In this document: positions 22,842 through 30,489 of the stretch, in pieces
Layout of the letters: the number at the start of each line of letters is the position of its first letter
How positions within the stretch are numbered: the stretch's first letter is position 1
Position numbers and translations under genes: made by a program
Notes under the pieces: generated by a model
The model's input: the letters and a program-made list of their open reading frames with translations, nothing else
What the model was told of the DNA's origin: nothing
The model's database searches: none
From: Streptomyces griseus
Lineage (GTDB): Bacteria; Bdellovibrionota; Bdellovibrionia; Bdellovibrionales; Bdellovibrionaceae
DNA length: 37,459 nt
Direction: 5' to 3'
NCBI GenBank assembly: GCA_943330705.2
Contig: CALQIT020000021.1
Location: 1 to 37,459, forward strand

Positions 22842-24092
22842 ATGGGCCGAATTCAACTTCCTGATCAGCTTCGTATTTGCATGATTGCGCAAAAATTTCC
22901 GATCTTGGGCAGGGCCTCGGATCAAGGTTTTCTTTGGCCGGTAGCAAAGGGTCTTGCCTTGCAAGGACATCATGTCACCGTAATTGCCGCGAAAAGCCCT
23001 CTGGGAAAACAAGAAGTTCACCGAGATGGGGTTCGGGTATTCTATCTGCATGAAGGTTATCCAAATTATAGCCACATGAAATTTGACCAAGCTGCGTATC
23101 TCAAGTTAGCCGAGCTGAACAAGCTAGAACCTTTTCACTTAGCTCACTGCATTGATAAGTTTGGCCTGGAAATTGGTCGCCACAAAAAAGAACTTGGGGT
23201 TGCTGTTGCCTATGATGTGAATGCCACAGAGATGTCGCAGATTTTTAGCATAATGGGCATGGTTCAAGAGTCAGTTGGTAGCATTTTGGCGACGACTTTT
23301 GCCATGGCCTACAAATTCCTGACCACCTATTTTTCGGGCGACCGAGAACTCTTAGCCACTGCAAATGGCGTTTTTGTAACTTCGCCTCAGCAAAGAATTT
23401 TTTTAGAAAGATTTTATCTCTATCCCGATTACCACACCTATTCGGTTCCCTATGGAATTGAACTTGGTGACCTTTCTCCGCGGCCAGAAGCTAGCGAATT
23501 GAAAAAGACTTTGAAACTTCCAGAAAATGCAAAAGTTGTGGTGACCATTACCGACATGATGGAGCCTAAAGAGGTCATCAATATCCTAACGGCATTTGAA
23601 AGAGTGGTTGTCAAAAAACCCAGTTCCCACATGGTGATCATTGGTAACGGTCCCGGCTGGAAAGAGATCGAATACAATATGTTGAACTTGGCCCTTGGCG
23701 GCCATGTGATTATGACAGGTGCGTTAAAGGCTGAAGAGATGTCGGACTATATTTCCATCGCCGATGTTTTTGTGAATATGAGTTCGCGCAGCACTGGACT
23801 AGAGCCCAGTATGATTGAGGCGATGTCGCAGAAAAAAGTGATCGTGGGTTCAGAGGTCAGCCCCGTTGCAAATATTGTTGAAGACGGAGTTGATGGATTT
23901 CTCTTGCGTCCCGCAGACACGGACTCCTTGGCGGTTTTGCTCATTGAGATCTTCGCGGGAACCTTACCCGTTATCGAAATTCGCGAAAGGGCTCGCGAGA
24001 AGGTTGTCAACCTCTTCGACACAAGAAAGATGATTCATACCGTAGAAGATGCGTATCGAACGATTCTTTTGAACACAAAACTCTATAAGTAG
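22842..24092 (+). CDS. GT4-family glycosyltransferase
   Basis: 416 residues. The N-terminal Rossmann-like domain has MIAQKFPILGRASDQGFLWP (donor/acceptor loop) and a long helical middle; the C-terminal domain has MVIIGNGPGWKEIE, then VFVNMSSRSTGLEPSMIEAM, the Glu/Gly donor-binding block of GT4 (E-x7-E-like with GLEPSMIEAM), followed by VIVGSEVSPVANIVEDGVDGFLL. It should transfer a sugar from a nucleotide donor at the cytoplasmic membrane face. ATG 22842 was preferred to a TTG at 22806; neither has a strong ribosome binding site. The acceptor is unknown; lipopolysaccharide or exopolysaccharide is likely. Confidence 0.83.
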   Translation: MGRIQLPDQLRICMIAQKFPILGRASDQGFLWPVAKGLALQGHHVTVIAAKSPLGKQEVHRDGVRVFYLHEGYPNYSHMKFDQAAYLKLAELNKLEPFHLAHCIDKFGLEIGRHKKELGVAVAYDVNATEMSQIFSIMGMVQESVGSILATTFAMAYKFLTTYFSGDRELLATANGVFVTSPQQRIFLERFYLYPDYHTYSVPYGIELGDLSPRPEASELKKTLKLPENAKVVVTITDMMEPKEVINILTAFERVVVKKPSSHMVIIGNGPGWKEIEYNMLNLALGGHVIMTGALKAEEMSDYISIADVFVNMSSRSTGLEPSMIEAMSQKKVIVGSEVSPVANIVEDGVDGFLLRPADTDSLAVLLIEIFAGTLPVIEIRERAREKVVNLFDTRKMIHTVEDAYRTILLNTKLYK

Positions 24093-24144
24093 GGTTTAAA
24101 TGCCTAAGTTAGGTCTAAATGCGATGCTCCATAGAAAAAAGGTC

Positions 24145-24172
24145 TTACCAGCGGTCTTGAGATCTGTATAAT
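24145..24172 (+). promoter_or_regulatory. Promoter of the HU/IHF gene
   Basis: TTACCA (24145-24150), 16 bases, TATAAT (24167-24172). The perfect -10 box lies 38 bases before the ATG at 24210, with AAGG as the ribosome binding site. This is one of the best sigma-70 matches in the window, in keeping with a highly expressed nucleoid protein. Confidence 0.6.
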
Positions 24173-24209
24173 TAACCGTGTTATCAATAGCTTACAAGGT
24201 TGCAGGTTT

Positions 24210-24488
24210 ATGACAAAAGCGGATCTTATCAATTTGATTTCAGAAAAAGCAGGCATCACCCGAGTCAAAGCAGAGACCGTGGTGAATACGATTTTCGATT
24301 CGATGGTGGAATCCTTAATGAAGGATGACCGCATTGAAATTCGTGGCTTCGGATCATTCGTAAATCGAAAGTATGATGCCTATCAAGGGCGTAATCCGCG
24401 CACCGGCGAAGTCATAAATGTGGAAGAGAAAAAACTTCCATTTTTTAAAGTCGGCAAAGAACTCAAAGAAGATATCAATAAATCCTAG
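24210..24488 (+). CDS. HU/IHF-family DNA-binding protein
   Basis: 92 residues, full length. MTKADLINLISEKAGITRVK forms the dimerisation helices; IEIRGFGSFVNRKY leads into the beta arm YQGRNPRTGEVINVEEKKL, and the C-terminal PFFKVGKELKEDI helix closes the body. The arm Pro that intercalates into DNA is present (GRNPRTG). The sequence is between HU and IHF types, so no subunit name is given. It bends DNA and organises the nucleoid. It has its own promoter at 24145. It is convergent with the EpmA-like gene (25 bases apart). Confidence 0.93.
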   Translation: MTKADLINLISEKAGITRVKAETVVNTIFDSMVESLMKDDRIEIRGFGSFVNRKYDAYQGRNPRTGEVINVEEKKLPFFKVGKELKEDINKS

Positions 24489-24513
24489 CTGATACTCGCG
24501 AAATAATTTTCGA

Positions 24514-25767
24514 TTACATTGGAAAAATTCGTGTCTGGCGAATATCTGCAATTCCAGTAAACGCCATAAAAATTCTTTCCAAGCCAACAGCAATCCCACC
24601 AGAAGGTGGCATACCCGCAGCCAGTGCCTGTAAAAAATCCGCATCTAAAGGCGGACACGGCTTGCCAAGAACTTTCTTTTTTTGCAAATCCTCAGCAAAC
24701 CTTTGCCGTTGGATTGTCGGGTCATTCAGTTCGTGAAAGGCATTTGCGATCTCAATTCCATTTATATAGAACTCGAATCGATCACCCCAACCATCTTCAG
24801 TTAGCCTAGCAAATGCGGCCTGGCTGGGCGGATATTTCTGAATAAACAAAAATGGATATGCCGTTAATTTTGGTTCAATAACATCAACATAAATCTGAAA
24901 AAAAACATCATCCCAATCCGTAAAATGGTCCACTGGATTGCCAAACTTTCGGGCTAGAGTTTGCAAATCCTCGATCGAAGTTTTTGTCGTCAGCGTAAAG
25001 TTACAAAATTCAGCAAAAAGATCAGCCATGGATTTGTAAGTAAAATTAGCTGGGGAAAGCGAAAGTTTTGCAGAAAACACTTCGGCCAGATGACAGACCA
25101 GCTCGATCAGATCCAATTGAATTGATTTTAAATCGGAAAAGGAACGGTACCATTCCAACATGAAAAATTCTGGTTGATGAAGTGGACTCAGTTCGCCGTT
25201 ACGAAAACAAGTACGAATTTCAAAGATCTTGTTAAACCCAAGATGCAAGGCTTTCTTCAAGTGCAATTCAGGACTGGTTGGTAGAAAAAAGGTCTGTTGT
25301 TTTCGTCCAAAAATGTATTCCGTCTGGAAAAAATCTAAAAATGGCTCGGTGCCGGGGCAAACAACCAAAGTTGGTGTTTGAATTTCAAGAAATTGTCTTT
25401 GCATAAAAAATTCTCGAGTTTTTCCTAGCATCAGTTGCCAGCTTTGCAACAGACTGACACTTGCCATCGACGAAAGCGGGGGCGCCGTGCAGGGTGCAAA
25501 AAGAAAGACTTCACTTACCATTTCATTTTCTTTGCGAAGGCCAATCAAATCCAAAGCTTGAAGATACAGCCGCAAATTGACGGCCTCAATTAAGATCGGC
25601 TTATTTGCAGGACCAAGCAAAATCTTTGCCGACAAAAACAGTTTGTGCCCGCCCAAGCTAATGGAATCACTTGTTAGCTCATCGATACGCCCGAAAGAAA
25701 ATAAATCCTGGGGCATTGCCGGGTAAGGTAGCCAAACCTGAGTTAGAAAATCAGAGCGTAAATCCAT
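24514..25767 (-). CDS. epmA: EF-P beta-lysyltransferase EpmA-like (lysyl-tRNA synthetase paralog)
   Basis: 417 residues. The catalytic domain (about 110-417) resembles EpmA/PoxA/GenX: VETP-like IQTPTLVVCPGTEPFL (motif 1), TSPELHLKKALHLGF, FEIRTCFRNGELSPLHQPEF followed by MLEWYR (motif 2), and GGIAVGLERIFMAF (motif 3). EpmA activates beta-lysine and attaches it to Lys34 of elongation factor P. It lacks the anticodon-binding domain of LysRS. The first about 100 residues (MDLRSDFLTQ to about Ser100) are an extra N-terminal domain absent from the 325-residue E. coli enzyme. ATG 25767 was chosen; ATG 25848 would add 27 residues and no ribosome binding site supports either. It is divergent from the cysteine synthase gene. 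EF-P and EpmB are not in the window. Confidence 0.8.
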   Translation of the reverse strand: MDLRSDFLTQVWLPYPAMPQDLFSFGRIDELTSDSISLGGHKLFLSAKILLGPANKPILIEAVNLRLYLQALDLIGLRKENEMVSEVFLFAPCTAPPLSSMASVSLLQSWQLMLGKTREFFMQRQFLEIQTPTLVVCPGTEPFLDFFQTEYIFGRKQQTFFLPTSPELHLKKALHLGFNKIFEIRTCFRNGELSPLHQPEFFMLEWYRSFSDLKSIQLDLIELVCHLAEVFSAKLSLSPANFTYKSMADLFAEFCNFTLTTKTSIEDLQTLARKFGNPVDHFTDWDDVFFQIYVDVIEPKLTAYPFLFIQKYPPSQAAFARLTEDGWGDRFEFYINGIEIANAFHELNDPTIQRQRFAEDLQKKKVLGKPCPPLDADFLQALAAGMPPSGGIAVGLERIFMAFTGIADIRQTRIFPM

Positions 25768-25916
25768 AAACTGGAAATAGCTTTTTGCACCTAGTTTGTC
25801 CAGCGATGCCCCAGAAAGAGCACCAGAAACACCGCAAAAGGACTTCACAGATGCAGTCCGCCAATTTAGTAGATCTCAGCCTTCTCTTGACCAAGTACGG
25901 GGTAAAAGGTTTTACA

Positions 25917-26912
25917 ATGCCTATGGCAACGGGAAATGTTTCTCAGATTATTGGCAATACCCCTTTGATTAAAATCGACTCTTTAAGTCGACTTACTGGC
26001 TGCGAAATATATGGCAAAGCTGAATTCCTAAATCCCGGAGGCAGCGTCAAGGATCGCGCAGCAAAGGGCATCATTCACGAGGCCGAATTAAGTGGGTTGT
26101 TGAAGCCAAATTTTTCAATTTATGAAGGTACCGCCGGCAATACCGGAATTGGCCTGGCCACGGTAGCTGCACAAAAAGGATATCGCTGTGTCATTGTCAT
26201 GCCTGACAATCAAGCCCCTGAAAAATTTCAAACTCTGAAGGCGCTGGGTGCCGAAGTTATTGCTGTAAAACCTTGCCCTTTTGCTGATCAAAATCATTTT
26301 TATCACACCGCACGCAAAATGGCTGAAAGTTCGGCCAATAGTTTTTGGGCAAATCAGTTTGAAAACTTGGCAAATTTTCGCATGCACTTAACGACCACTG
26401 GCCCAGAGATCTATAGCGATACCAATGGCAAAATTGATATTTTTGCTGCGGCCTCTGGCACCGGCGGAACTCTGGCTGGTGTGAGCACTTACCTCAAGTC
26501 AAAAAATCCGAAAACGCATATTGTTTTGGTCGACCCCGAAGGCTCGGGCCTTTGCAGCTATATTCAAAGTGGTGAAATCAAAGCTTCGGGAAGCTCGGTC
26601 ACTGAAGGTATCGGAATAATGAGACTGACTGCGAACTTCAAAGAAGCCAAAATCGACGAAGCAATGACGATCAACGATCAAAAGATGATTTCTATGCTCT
26701 ATCACCTGGCCGAACAAGATGGATTATTGGTTGGCACCTCGGCCGCCCTAAATATGTTTGCAGCCTACGAATTAGGCCGGCGCCATCAAGGTCAGGGTAA
26801 AGTCATTGTTTCCATCCTCTGTGATTCGGCACTTCGCTATCAATCGCGAATCTTCAATCCAGATTGGCTGAAAGAAAAAAATCTTCTCCCGCAGCCCATT
26901 GATTCTTTCTAG
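25917..26912 (+). CDS. cysK: Cysteine synthase (PLP beta-substituting family)
   Basis: 331 residues. IGNTPLIKID, NPGGSVKDRAA (PLP Lys), EGTAGNTGIGLA (phosphate loop, GTAGNTG where many enzymes have GTSGNTG), ASGTGGTLAGV and VDPEGSG are cysteine synthase/cystathionine beta-synthase signatures. It should make cysteine from O-acetylserine and sulfide. The C-terminus (CDSALRYQSRIFNPDWL) is typical of the longer cysteine synthases of alphaproteobacteria and relatives. AAAAGG seven bases before ATG 25917 decides the start; the open frame upstream is rejected. Cystathionine beta-synthase activity remains possible. Confidence 0.88.
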   Translation: MPMATGNVSQIIGNTPLIKIDSLSRLTGCEIYGKAEFLNPGGSVKDRAAKGIIHEAELSGLLKPNFSIYEGTAGNTGIGLATVAAQKGYRCVIVMPDNQAPEKFQTLKALGAEVIAVKPCPFADQNHFYHTARKMAESSANSFWANQFENLANFRMHLTTTGPEIYSDTNGKIDIFAAASGTGGTLAGVSTYLKSKNPKTHIVLVDPEGSGLCSYIQSGEIKASGSSVTEGIGIMRLTANFKEAKIDEAMTINDQKMISMLYHLAEQDGLLVGTSAALNMFAAYELGRRHQGQGKVIVSILCDSALRYQSRIFNPDWLKEKNLLPQPIDSF

Positions 26913-27034
26913 ATTCTTTCTAAAATTCTTTCTGGGCTTCTTTCTAGACCACGTTTTGTGATTCTTCTAGCCTAGAAGGGGTCGGAAAAGAGTTTTATGG
27001 CCTAGTATGGCCTAGTTCCGATGCAAAACTAGCT
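26901..27034. repeat. Tandem repeats and CTAG-rich spacer between cysK and tldD
   Basis: GATTCTTTCTA occurs twice in tandem (26901-26911, 26912-26922), the first copy containing most of the cysK stop codon; two degenerate copies of the TTCTTTCT core follow (to 26946). CTTCTAG-C-CTAGAAG (26964-26978) is a palindrome, and ATGGCCTAGT is directly repeated (26997-27006, 27007-27016). Eight CTAG tetramers fall within about 125 bases. No coding frame is evident. Confidence 0.7.
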
Positions 27035-27090
27035 AGCAATAACCCACTTGCGTAGGTACATTGGCCTTTTTCATCGTAAAGGAGCCAGGC

Positions 27091-28575
27091 GTGCTAAACC
27101 TGCAGATTACACCTCATTTTCCAAGCCATAACATCAGTGGCGAAGAAAGACGAAGACGACTTCAGCCGTTGATCAATAAAGCAGACTGGGTCGGACTTCG
27201 TTTTGTTTCAGAAACCACACATTCTCGGGGCTTTCGCAATGAAAAGCCTGAAACCAATTCTGTCTCTTTCGATTGTGGGGTTATGGTTGAAGTGCTGGTC
27301 AATGGCCACTTTGGTTATGCTGGGACTTCAGATGTTTCAGCTAGCGGAATCAATAGGGCTTTTGACAAAGCCGCAACTTTGGCAAAAGTCGCAAGTCATA
27401 AAAAAGTTTTCGCCTTTTCTGCCGAACAAAGACCCAAGGCTGTCGGCACCTATCGCAGTCCTTACTTCCGCTCCATTGACTCAATGACCTTAGAAGAAAT
27501 CAGCGATACGCTGCAAAAGGCCTCTCGCGTCCTTAAGGCTTCGGAAAAAATTGTTAATACCGAAGCGGCAGTTGGCCTGATTGAAACGACAATCCACTAC
27601 CTGACTTCCAGTGGCACGGATACCCTACAAGAATTCTTAATGACGACCAATAATTTTCAAGCCACTGCCCAAGATACCACGGACACACAGACCCGCACGG
27701 ATCATGGCGGCAGAGGCCGCTGCTATCAAATTGGTCTTGAGGCCTTTGACCAGGCAGAAATTTTAAAAACCTGTGAAAAAATCGGTGAACAAGCTCTTGA
27801 ACTTTTAGCTGCACCCAACTGCCCTTCAGAGACCATGGATTTAATTTTAGATCCAGATCACATGCTGATTCAAATCCATGAATCCATTGGCCACCCTCTA
27901 GAGCTAGATCGAATCCTTGGTGATGAAAGAAACTATGCCGGTTGGAGCTTTGTCAAACCCAGTGACTTTGGTCAACTACAGTATGGCTCAAAATTAATGA
28001 ATATTTCGTTTGATCCCAGCTACCCGGGTGAGTTTGCATCTTATGGCTTTGACGACTGTGGAAACCCTGCAAAAAAAGAACTTCTGATCAAGGACGGAAT
28101 CCTGGTGCGCGGGCTTGGCAGCCTAGAAAGCCAAGCTAGGTCTGGACTTCCGGGTGTTGCTAATTTTCGATCAGCCTCGTGGAATCGCGCACCTATTGAT
28201 CGCATGGCGAATATTAATTTAGAACCGGGAAACTCAAGTCTTCAGGCAATGATTGAACAAACAGAGCGTGGTCTTTTTATTCAATCAAATATGTCATGGT
28301 CGATAGACGACTACCGAAATAAGTTTCAGTTTGGCGCTGAGTACGCCCAATTGATTGAAAATGGAAAACTTACCACGACTGTAAAAAATCCGAATTACCG
28401 AGGAATCACCGTGCCCTTTTGGAATTCCCTGAAAGCCGTGGGCAATGCTGAAGAAATGGAAATCTACGGATCCCCGTGGTGTGGAAAGGGCGAGCCCAGC
28501 CAAGTCATTCGAGTCGGACACGGATCCCCGCCCTGTCTGTTCTCAAATATCGAAGTTTTTGGCGGTGGCAAATGA
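27091..28575 (+). CDS. tldD: TldD-family metalloprotease
   Basis: 494 residues. The catalytic zinc motif HESIGHPLELDR (HExxxH) is present, with the surrounding IQIHESIGH pattern of TldD. The GTG at 27091 is chosen because AAAGGAG lies seven bases upstream (27078-27084); a TTG at 27061 has none. TldD acts with its inactive partner TldE (PmbA) as a hetero-oligomeric peptidase on unfolded or modified peptides, including maturation of peptide antibiotics and CcdA degradation in E. coli. The next gene overlaps by four bases (ATGA) and encodes the partner. No peptide substrate gene is evident nearby. Confidence 0.88.
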   Translation: MLNLQITPHFPSHNISGEERRRRLQPLINKADWVGLRFVSETTHSRGFRNEKPETNSVSFDCGVMVEVLVNGHFGYAGTSDVSASGINRAFDKAATLAKVASHKKVFAFSAEQRPKAVGTYRSPYFRSIDSMTLEEISDTLQKASRVLKASEKIVNTEAAVGLIETTIHYLTSSGTDTLQEFLMTTNNFQATAQDTTDTQTRTDHGGRGRCYQIGLEAFDQAEILKTCEKIGEQALELLAAPNCPSETMDLILDPDHMLIQIHESIGHPLELDRILGDERNYAGWSFVKPSDFGQLQYGSKLMNISFDPSYPGEFASYGFDDCGNPAKKELLIKDGILVRGLGSLESQARSGLPGVANFRSASWNRAPIDRMANINLEPGNSSLQAMIEQTERGLFIQSNMSWSIDDYRNKFQFGAEYAQLIENGKLTTTVKNPNYRGITVPFWNSLKAVGNAEEMEIYGSPWCGKGEPSQVIRVGHGSPPCLFSNIEVFGGGK

Positions 28576-29924
28576 GTTTCGCCCAGCAAACCGAGCCTTG
28601 GTTTAACGAAATTTCGTCGCTGTCATTCGCTGGCCTTTCTGCGACCGAGGACTTAAGCCTTAGCTTAAGTGGCGAAGCCATTGATTATGTTCGCTTCAAT
28701 AAAGCCCTGGTTCGACAAAATACCAACGTCGAGCAACGAGTATTGGATTTTACATTTCAATCGCTAAATCGCAGTCTAAATTTCAAAATCTCCTTAAGCG
28801 GAGTCGTTGACGACGACATGAATGCCCTGCGCAGCTTGATTGAAAGGGCCCGTCAAGAGGTCAAGGTTTTGCAAGAAGATCCCTTTCTTGTGCCGATGAA
28901 AAATAATGGCACAAGCCGCGAAGAGTTCTCTGGATCACCGCCCAGCGGTAGCGAAGTGATTTCCTATATTTGCGATGCAACCTCGCATGTTGACATGGCA
29001 GGATTTTTTGCTGGTGGAGAGCTCGTACGGGCCAACCAAAACTCGAAAGGACAGAAGCATTGGTTTGCGATAAAAAACTTTTTTTTCGATTTTTCGCTAT
29101 ATACAGTAAATAAAGATGGCGAAAATAAAGCCGTCAAGTCGGTTTATTCAGGTACAGTTTGGGACCAAAACGAATTCAAAAATAAAATCCAAGATTGCTG
29201 CCTGCAACTGAAAATAATGGAACGTCCATCGCAGAATATTTCCCGCGGAAACTATCGTGTTTACCTAGCCCCAGGGGCAGTTTCTGAAATTTTAGGCACG
29301 GCCTCTTGGCGCGGACTTGGATATGCGGCCTACAAACGGGGCCAATCCGCGCTTAACCAATTGATCGAGGGCAAAAAAAGCTTAAGCCCACTTTTAACCT
29401 TAAAAGAAAACTTCGCTCTTGGACTGACCCGTCGTTTCAATGAATGGGGTGAATTAGCGCCAGATTCTTTGAACCTGGTTGAAAATGGAAAAGTTCAGAA
29501 TCTATTGATCAATGCAAAATCAGCAAAAGAATTTTCGGTAATTGCCAACGGCGCTGCCGAATCCGAGGCCTTGCGTTCTCCTGAAATCAACAGCGGCGAC
29601 TTAAAACCTAAGGATATTTTAGCGCGGCTTGAAACCGGGATCTACATTAACAATCTTCACTATATCAACTGGAGTGACCTTCAATCAGCGCGCATCACAG
29701 GGATGACTCGCTACGCCTGTTTTTGGGTTGAAAAGGGCGAGATCGTTGGCCCTATTCGCGACCTGCGCTTTGACGAAACCCTGTATCGCTGCTGGGGAAC
29801 AGAATTAGAAGCGCTGACAACTCATAGTGAAATTGATCCAGCCATCGGCACTTATTTCGAGCGCGAAATCGGCGGTCGAAAAATCCCCGGCATGCTGCTT
29901 CGCGATTTCGCTTTTACGCTTTAG
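28572..29924 (+). CDS. PmbA/TldE-like partner of TldD
   Basis: 450 residues with the TldD/PmbA fold but without an HExxxH motif, as in TldE/PmbA. FALGLTRRFNEWGELAPDSL and GGRKIPGMLLRDF near the C-terminus and the ETGIYINNLHYINW block are typical of the family's C-terminal half. The start overlaps the tldD stop by four bases (ATGA), implying translational coupling and equimolar synthesis. It presumably shapes the TldD-TldE cavity. Naming as TldE is by context and by lack of the zinc motif. Confidence 0.82.
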   Translation: MSFAQQTEPWFNEISSLSFAGLSATEDLSLSLSGEAIDYVRFNKALVRQNTNVEQRVLDFTFQSLNRSLNFKISLSGVVDDDMNALRSLIERARQEVKVLQEDPFLVPMKNNGTSREEFSGSPPSGSEVISYICDATSHVDMAGFFAGGELVRANQNSKGQKHWFAIKNFFFDFSLYTVNKDGENKAVKSVYSGTVWDQNEFKNKIQDCCLQLKIMERPSQNISRGNYRVYLAPGAVSEILGTASWRGLGYAAYKRGQSALNQLIEGKKSLSPLLTLKENFALGLTRRFNEWGELAPDSLNLVENGKVQNLLINAKSAKEFSVIANGAAESEALRSPEINSGDLKPKDILARLETGIYINNLHYINWSDLQSARITGMTRYACFWVEKGEIVGPIRDLRFDETLYRCWGTELEALTTHSEIDPAIGTYFEREIGGRKIPGMLLRDFAFTL

Positions 29925-29969
29925 GCCGCTTGCAAGGAACCGGGCTTCGGGAAAAAGAAGAATGAGCGC

Positions 29970-29998
29970 TTTCCAGCTGCAGAAAAGTGGCGTATACC
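29970..29998 (+). promoter_or_regulatory. Candidate promoter of the small basic protein gene
   Basis: TTTCCA (29970-29975), 17 bases, TATACC (29993-29998). The predicted transcript start is just before the AGGAGG at 30007-30012, a strong ribosome binding site with five bases to the ATG. Confidence 0.4.
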
Positions 29999-30017
29999 AA
30001 ACCACCAGGAGGCTTCT

Positions 30018-30362
30018 ATGACTTATTCCCTTAATATCAAAAAGCTATTCACTGACTTGCGCGGTCCACGCGGTGCCGAAGCGATCAAAGACGAAGCGCA
30101 AAAAATTAAAACTGAGCTTAAGCATCTGAGTGACGTCTATCGTCCTCAGGCAAAAGCAAAGCTGCGCGAATTAGAAGGCCAGTATAAAGTTTTGGTCGGC
30201 AAAATCCGCAAAGCTCAGGTCGAACTTGAGAAAGAGGCCAAAAAGACTGTTTCATTGCTTAAGAATTTAACCAAGTCTTCCAGCAAGGCCAAGGCGGCCT
30301 CACGAACTAAAAAGACGACAAAAAAATCGGCAAAATCGACCAGTAAGAAGCTTTCTCGTTAG
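30018..30362 (+). CDS. Small basic coiled-coil protein with histone-H1-like tail
   Basis: 114 residues, strongly basic. Residues about 18-82 are a single charged coiled coil (DEAQKIKTELKHLSDVYRPQ and KLRELEGQYKVLVGKIRKAQ). The tail (about 86-114) is nearly all Lys, Ser, Ala, Thr and Arg (SSSKAKAASRTKKTTKKSAK), like bacterial H1-type nucleoid proteins. No enzymatic motif. A perfect AGGAGG ribosome binding site, own promoter and a terminator hairpin (30377-30396) point to high expression as a single gene. It probably binds DNA or RNA; this is inferred from composition. Confidence 0.7.
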   Translation: MTYSLNIKKLFTDLRGPRGAEAIKDEAQKIKTELKHLSDVYRPQAKAKLRELEGQYKVLVGKIRKAQVELEKEAKKTVSLLKNLTKSSSKAKAASRTKKTTKKSAKSTSKKLSR

Positions 30363-30376
30363 GACTATGTCCAAAG

Positions 30377-30396
30377 CCCACAAATTTTGTGGGTTT
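30377..30396 (+). terminator. Terminator after the small basic protein gene
   Basis: CCCACAAA (30377-30384) pairs perfectly with TTTGTGGG (30386-30393) and is followed by TTT, then C. Stem is strong, T tract is short. The AAA before and TTT after could extend the pairing around a bulged G. Confidence 0.6.
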
Positions 30397-30445
30397 CCCA
30401 TAGCGTCATTCCGTCCCTAATTGTCGGCATTCAGCAGTGAGTATG

Positions 30446-30480
30446 CTAGGTTGTGGCCGCTGGAAATTGCCACAACCTGG
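30446..30480 (+). promoter_or_regulatory. Inverted repeat/hairpin at the gcvP ribosome binding site
   Basis: AGGTTGTGGC (30448-30457) and GCCACAACCT (30469-30478) form a perfect 10-base stem with an 11-base loop; U-G and C-G pairs extend it into the GG of the GGAG ribosome binding site (30479-30482), eight bases from the ATG at 30490. A possible promoter (TTGTCG 30421-30426, TATGCT 30442-30447) would start transcription inside it, in which case it may be a DNA operator. It does not look like a glycine riboswitch aptamer. Confidence 0.6.
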
Positions 30481-30489
30481 AGATTTTTA

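Noticed and set aside
30363-30489. Glycine riboswitch before gcvP
   Set aside because: No tandem aptamer core is visible and the space after the terminator is too short; only a single hairpin is present.
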